From CAXXOK01 sp001604115 (lineage in GTDB: Bacteria; Bacillota; Clostridia; Christensenellales; Aristaeellaceae): a stretch of DNA of 64,000 nt. The position numbers were made by a program, and so were the translations under genes. Position 1 is the stretch's first letter. Each line of letters starts with the position of its first letter. Under the pieces are notes generated by a model. It made no database searches and was not told where the DNA came from. It was given only the letters and a program-made list of their open reading frames with translations. Positions 61,407 through 64,000 of this stretch are shown piece after piece. The DNA lies in the NCBI GenBank assembly GCA_034928535.1, contig JAYFOV010000023.1, forward strand, positions 1 through 64,000. Direction: 5' to 3'.

Positions 61407-64000
61407 AGTATGAGCCGTCGCGGCCAGCCAAGGCATGGCGACCAGCGTTTGCCGCATGAGCGCGGCCACCTGCGGCGGCAGGGCAGGATCATCCTGCGTG
61501 GCGGTGAACACGCGGCCGTCCAGCCGCACCTTCAGGGTGCCGTCCGCAAGGCGCGTCCAGCCGGGGTTATGGCTGTCCAGCAGCGCGGCTTCATCCACAA
61601 ACCAGGTGAGCTTGTCCAGATAGGGCGCGCTGTCATAGGGGCAGAAGGTGGCGCAGTTGCCGCACTCATTACAGCGCCCGTCGATGTGCACGATCTGCGG
61701 CGCGCCGTCCACCCAGACTGTTTCATTGGCGCGGTTGGGGCACACATCCACGCACGCCAGGCACACTGTATCACAGCCCATGCAGCGCGCAAATTCCTGC
61801 TGGGTTTCCCCTGCATCCTGCATGGTGCCGCGCCGGGTGAGCAGTTCCGCCGCCGGGGTGGCGCAGTGGCAGGCCGTGGGCACGGTGCCCAGAATATCTT
61901 CCGTGACAGCCTGCGCATCGGCAATGGCCTCCACCACGGTGGCCGGGCCGCGCAGGGCATCGCCTGCGACAAAGATTTGCCCGCCCTGCATGCGGGATGT
62001 GGGTCGCCCGCCCTTGCCCAGCGCGACCCCTTCGGCCTCCAGCGCCGCGGCATCGGGTTTTTCGCCGATGGCGGCAATGAGCGTATCGCAGGGCATGGTC
62101 AGGGTTTCGCCGGTCGGCTCCGGGCTGCGGCGACCGCTTGCATCCGGCTCGCCCAGGCGCATCTGCTGGCACAAAAGTGCGCCGTCGGCCCAGGTCGCCG
62201 GCGCGAGCAGCTCCCGGAACACCACGCCATCGGCGATGGCAAGGCGGTACTCCTCCTCATCGGCCGGCATTTCAAACTTGGTGCGGCGGTACACGATGGT
62301 TACGGTGTCCACACCCGGCAGGCGCGTGGCGGCGCGCGCCGCGTCCATGGCCGTGTTGCCTGCACCGCACACCACCACATGTTTGCCCACGGCCAGCGTT
62401 TCCGGGTGTTTCTTGGCCGCCGTCAGGAAGTGCAGCGCGTTCATCTCCCCCGCGATGCCCAGCTTTCCGGCCACCTGAGCACCCAGGCACAGCACCACGT
62501 GCGTGAAACCTTCGCGGAGCAGCGCCTGCGCGGAGGGCGCGCGGGTGTTGAGCTTGACCGTCACATTCAGCTGGGTGAGCAACGCGGCATCCTTGTCAAT
62601 GTGCGCGTCCGGGATGCGGAAGGCGGGCAGAACATCCCGCACCACGCCACCCAGCGCGTCTTTTTCATCAAACAGGGTCACCTGTGCGCCTTCGCGCGCC
62701 AGAAAATAGGCACTCGCCATGCCGGCAGGGCCGCCGCCGACAACCGCCACACGCTCGGCACGTGTTGCACGCGGCGCCAGTGTGGGCAAAAACGCATCAA
62801 ACCCGCGCTCCGCCGCCAGCAGTTTTACATCGCGGATGTGCAGCGGCTCCTCATACTGGTTGCGCACACAGCTGCCCATGCAGCGGTGGTTGCAGATGGC
62901 GCCGGTCATGAAGGGCAGGGCGTTTTTTTCGCAGATGACGGCAAGCGCCTCGCCGTAGCGCCCCTGCGATACCAACTCCATATAGGCCGGAATATCCTGA
63001 TGGATGGGGCACCCGTCCGCGCAGGGCGCCATGGAACAGTCGATCAGCGGCACCTTGCGCGCCCCCTTGTGCGGCGGCTCCGGCTTTAAGGGACGGCGGT
63101 AGCGCGGATCGCTCAGGCTTTGCGCAGCCAAAGCAGCCAGTTTGTCCATATCCACCCCGGCAAAAGGGCGATACGCCTTGGCGGCCAGCAGGCGCGCCAT
63201 GGGCTGCAGGCGGTTGTAGCCGCCGGGCTTGAGCAGCGTGGTCGCCAGCGTGATCGGCCAGATGCCCGCATCATACAATTCGCCAATGTTGCGCTCATCC
63301 GCGCCGCCGGAGTAGCTCACCCACATCTTGCCGGCAAACGCCGTTTCCAGCTTTTGCGCCAGGTGGATGGTCAGCGGCCAGAGCGCCTTGCCGCTCATGT
63401 ACATCTCCTCGCCCGGCAGTTCTCCGCGGGTGATGCCCACGGGGAATGTGTTGCTAAGCTTGAGCCCAAACTGCAGGCCGCGCGCCTGCGCCCGCGCGAG
63501 CAGCCGCCCGAACATCGGCACTGCGTCGGCCATTTGCAGGTCGCTGTTGAAGTGATGGTCGTCAAAAGCCACGGCCTCGTAGCCCAGCGCATCCATGGTG
63601 TTGCGCGCAAATGTGTAGCCCAGCAGCGTTGGGTTGCATTTGACGAAGGTATGGAGCCCTTTTTCCTCAATGAGGTAGGTGGCGATGCGCTCGATCTCCT
63701 CCGGGGGGCAGCCGTGCAGGGTGGAAAGCGTAATGCTCTTGCACACTTTGGCGTCAAAGGCATCCACATCGGCGGCGCTCAGCCCTGCAAAACGATGCAG
63801 GTTATGCTCAGTCCATGCGGCGCAGGCCTGCCACACGGCGCTTTGGCGCGCATCCTTGAGCCCTTCGATAAAACGATCCATCTTGGGCAGTTGGATGCCC
63901 GCCAGATCATACCCTACGCTCATGTTGAACACAAAGCCATCCCGCGCGCCCAGCCCAAACGTCTGGCTCACCAGTTTTAAGGCAAACCAAGCCTTTACAT
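61398..64000 (-). CDS. ygfK: YgfK-like putative selenate reductase / flavin Fe-S oxidoreductase (5-prime end cut off)
   Basis: About 867 codons are visible; the frame is open through the window edge and the start is beyond 64000 (the relatives have about 1000 residues; the visible part begins KAWFALKLVSQTFGL). A dihydroorotate-dehydrogenase-like barrel comes first (CKSITLSTLHGCPPEEIERI). A GltD-like part follows, with Fe-S Cys residues (GAICNHRCMGSCVRNQYEEP), FAD site VVGGGPAGMASAYFLAREGA and NAD(P)H site VVCGAGNTAMDAARAA. A double [4Fe-4S] ferredoxin ends it (CMGCDTVCLACVDVCP; CNECGNCATFCPYDSAPY). It belongs to the selenium-dependent molybdenum hydroxylase gene set and may feed electrons to or from the neighbouring hydroxylase. 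Confidence 0.92.
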   Translation of the reverse strand, partial: VKAWFALKLVSQTFGLGARDGFVFNMSVGYDLAGIQLPKMDRFIEGLKDARQSAVWQACAAWTEHNLHRFAGLSAADVDAFDAKVCKSITLSTLHGCPPEEIERIATYLIEEKGLHTFVKCNPTLLGYTFARNTMDALGYEAVAFDDHHFNSDLQMADAVPMFGRLLARAQARGLQFGLKLSNTFPVGITRGELPGEEMYMSGKALWPLTIHLAQKLETAFAGKMWVSYSGGADERNIGELYDAGIWPITLATTLLKPGGYNRLQPMARLLAAKAYRPFAGVDMDKLAALAAQSLSDPRYRRPLKPEPPHKGARKVPLIDCSMAPCADGCPIHQDIPAYMELVSQGRYGEALAVICEKNALPFMTGAICNHRCMGSCVRNQYEEPLHIRDVKLLAAERGFDAFLPTLAPRATRAERVAVVGGGPAGMASAYFLAREGAQVTLFDEKDALGGVVRDVLPAFRIPDAHIDKDAALLTQLNVTVKLNTRAPSAQALLREGFTHVVLCLGAQVAGKLGIAGEMNALHFLTAAKKHPETLAVGKHVVVCGAGNTAMDAARAATRLPGVDTVTIVYRRTKFEMPADEEEYRLAIADGVVFRELLAPATWADGALLCQQMRLGEPDASGRRSPEPTGETLTMPCDTLIAAIGEKPDAAALEAEGVALGKGGRPTSRMQGGQIFVAGDALRGPATVVEAIADAQAVTEDILGTVPTACHCATPAAELLTRRGTMQDAGETQQEFARCMGCDTVCLACVDVCPNRANETVWVDGAPQIVHIDGRCNECGNCATFCPYDSAPYLDKLTWFVDEAALLDSHNPGWTRLADGTLKVRLDGRVFTATQDDPALPPQVAALMRQTLVAMPWLAATAHTVS

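Overview
The window looks like a chromosomal piece of a GC-rich member of the class Clostridia (Bacillota). The evidence is purine-rich AGGAGG ribosome sites, textbook TTGACA/TATAAT promoters, RNase J, a Bacillota-type RpoB/RpoC pair (RpoB with a long acidic tail), ApbE-dependent flavoproteins and a selenium-dependent molybdenum hydroxylase set. Genus cannot be fixed from sequence reading alone.

Region 1, about 1-24.4 kb, is most of a siphovirus-type prophage, entered in mid-genome. Its integrase and repressor are not in view and would lie to the left. Order: end of a cytosine methyltransferase, a primase-helicase followed by a repeat-rich possible origin, RusA, small early genes, two RinA/ArpU-like late regulators around a near-consensus promoter, TerS/TerL, portal, a MuF-type minor head protein with a toxin-like tail domain and a small partner gene, scaffold, capsid, four connector/minor capsid genes, tail tube, tail chaperones, a 1084-residue tape measure, distal tail proteins, endolysin, an XhlA-like protein and holin. 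Beyond the lysis cassette four leftward accessory genes (AP2/zinc-ribbon protein, a triple-HTH-repeat zinc protein, a small DNA-binding protein, an unknown) share one promoter with a palindromic operator. A tRNA-Val(GAC) pointing at the prophage marks the likely right attachment site.

Region 2, 24.5-36.0 kb, is core genome: tRNA-Val, a GNAT acetyltransferase, rpoC and rpoB (leftward, with their own promoter and no ribosomal protein genes attached), a divergent RseC-like redox protein, an 866-bp gap, and RNase J.

Region 3, 36.1-39.9 kb, holds a leftward three-gene unit: a ZorA/MotA-like channel with a long coiled-coil tail, a ZorB/MotB-like peptidoglycan-binding stator and a small membrane-anchored protein. 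No Zorya effector is present. A divergent MarR regulator has its own promoter.

Region 4, 40.0-45.3 kb, is an extracytoplasmic flavin electron-transfer module: a five-domain FMN-binding protein, a Gx/heptaprenyl-diphosphate-synthase-I-like membrane protein and a NusG_II protein run left; a duplicated secreted protein and ApbE (which attaches FMN to such proteins) run right.

Region 5, 45.6-56.4 kb, is a seven-gene rightward operon for a probable deacetylated, GlcNAc-type exopolysaccharide: a sigma-region-2-like/proline-rich tail-anchored protein, a coiled-coil protein, a lipoprotein joining NodB-like and SGNH domains, a PilZ-glycosyltransferase 2 synthase, a membrane-anchored deacetylase-like protein, a GH18-like protein and a deacetylase with three NodB-like domains. 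I do not recognise this arrangement as a described system.

Region 6, 57-64 kb, leftward: a degenerate ROK protein, a ModE-like regulator, a selenium-dependent xanthine-dehydrogenase-type hydroxylase, a 133-bp inverted-repeat element, and YgfK cut by the window end.
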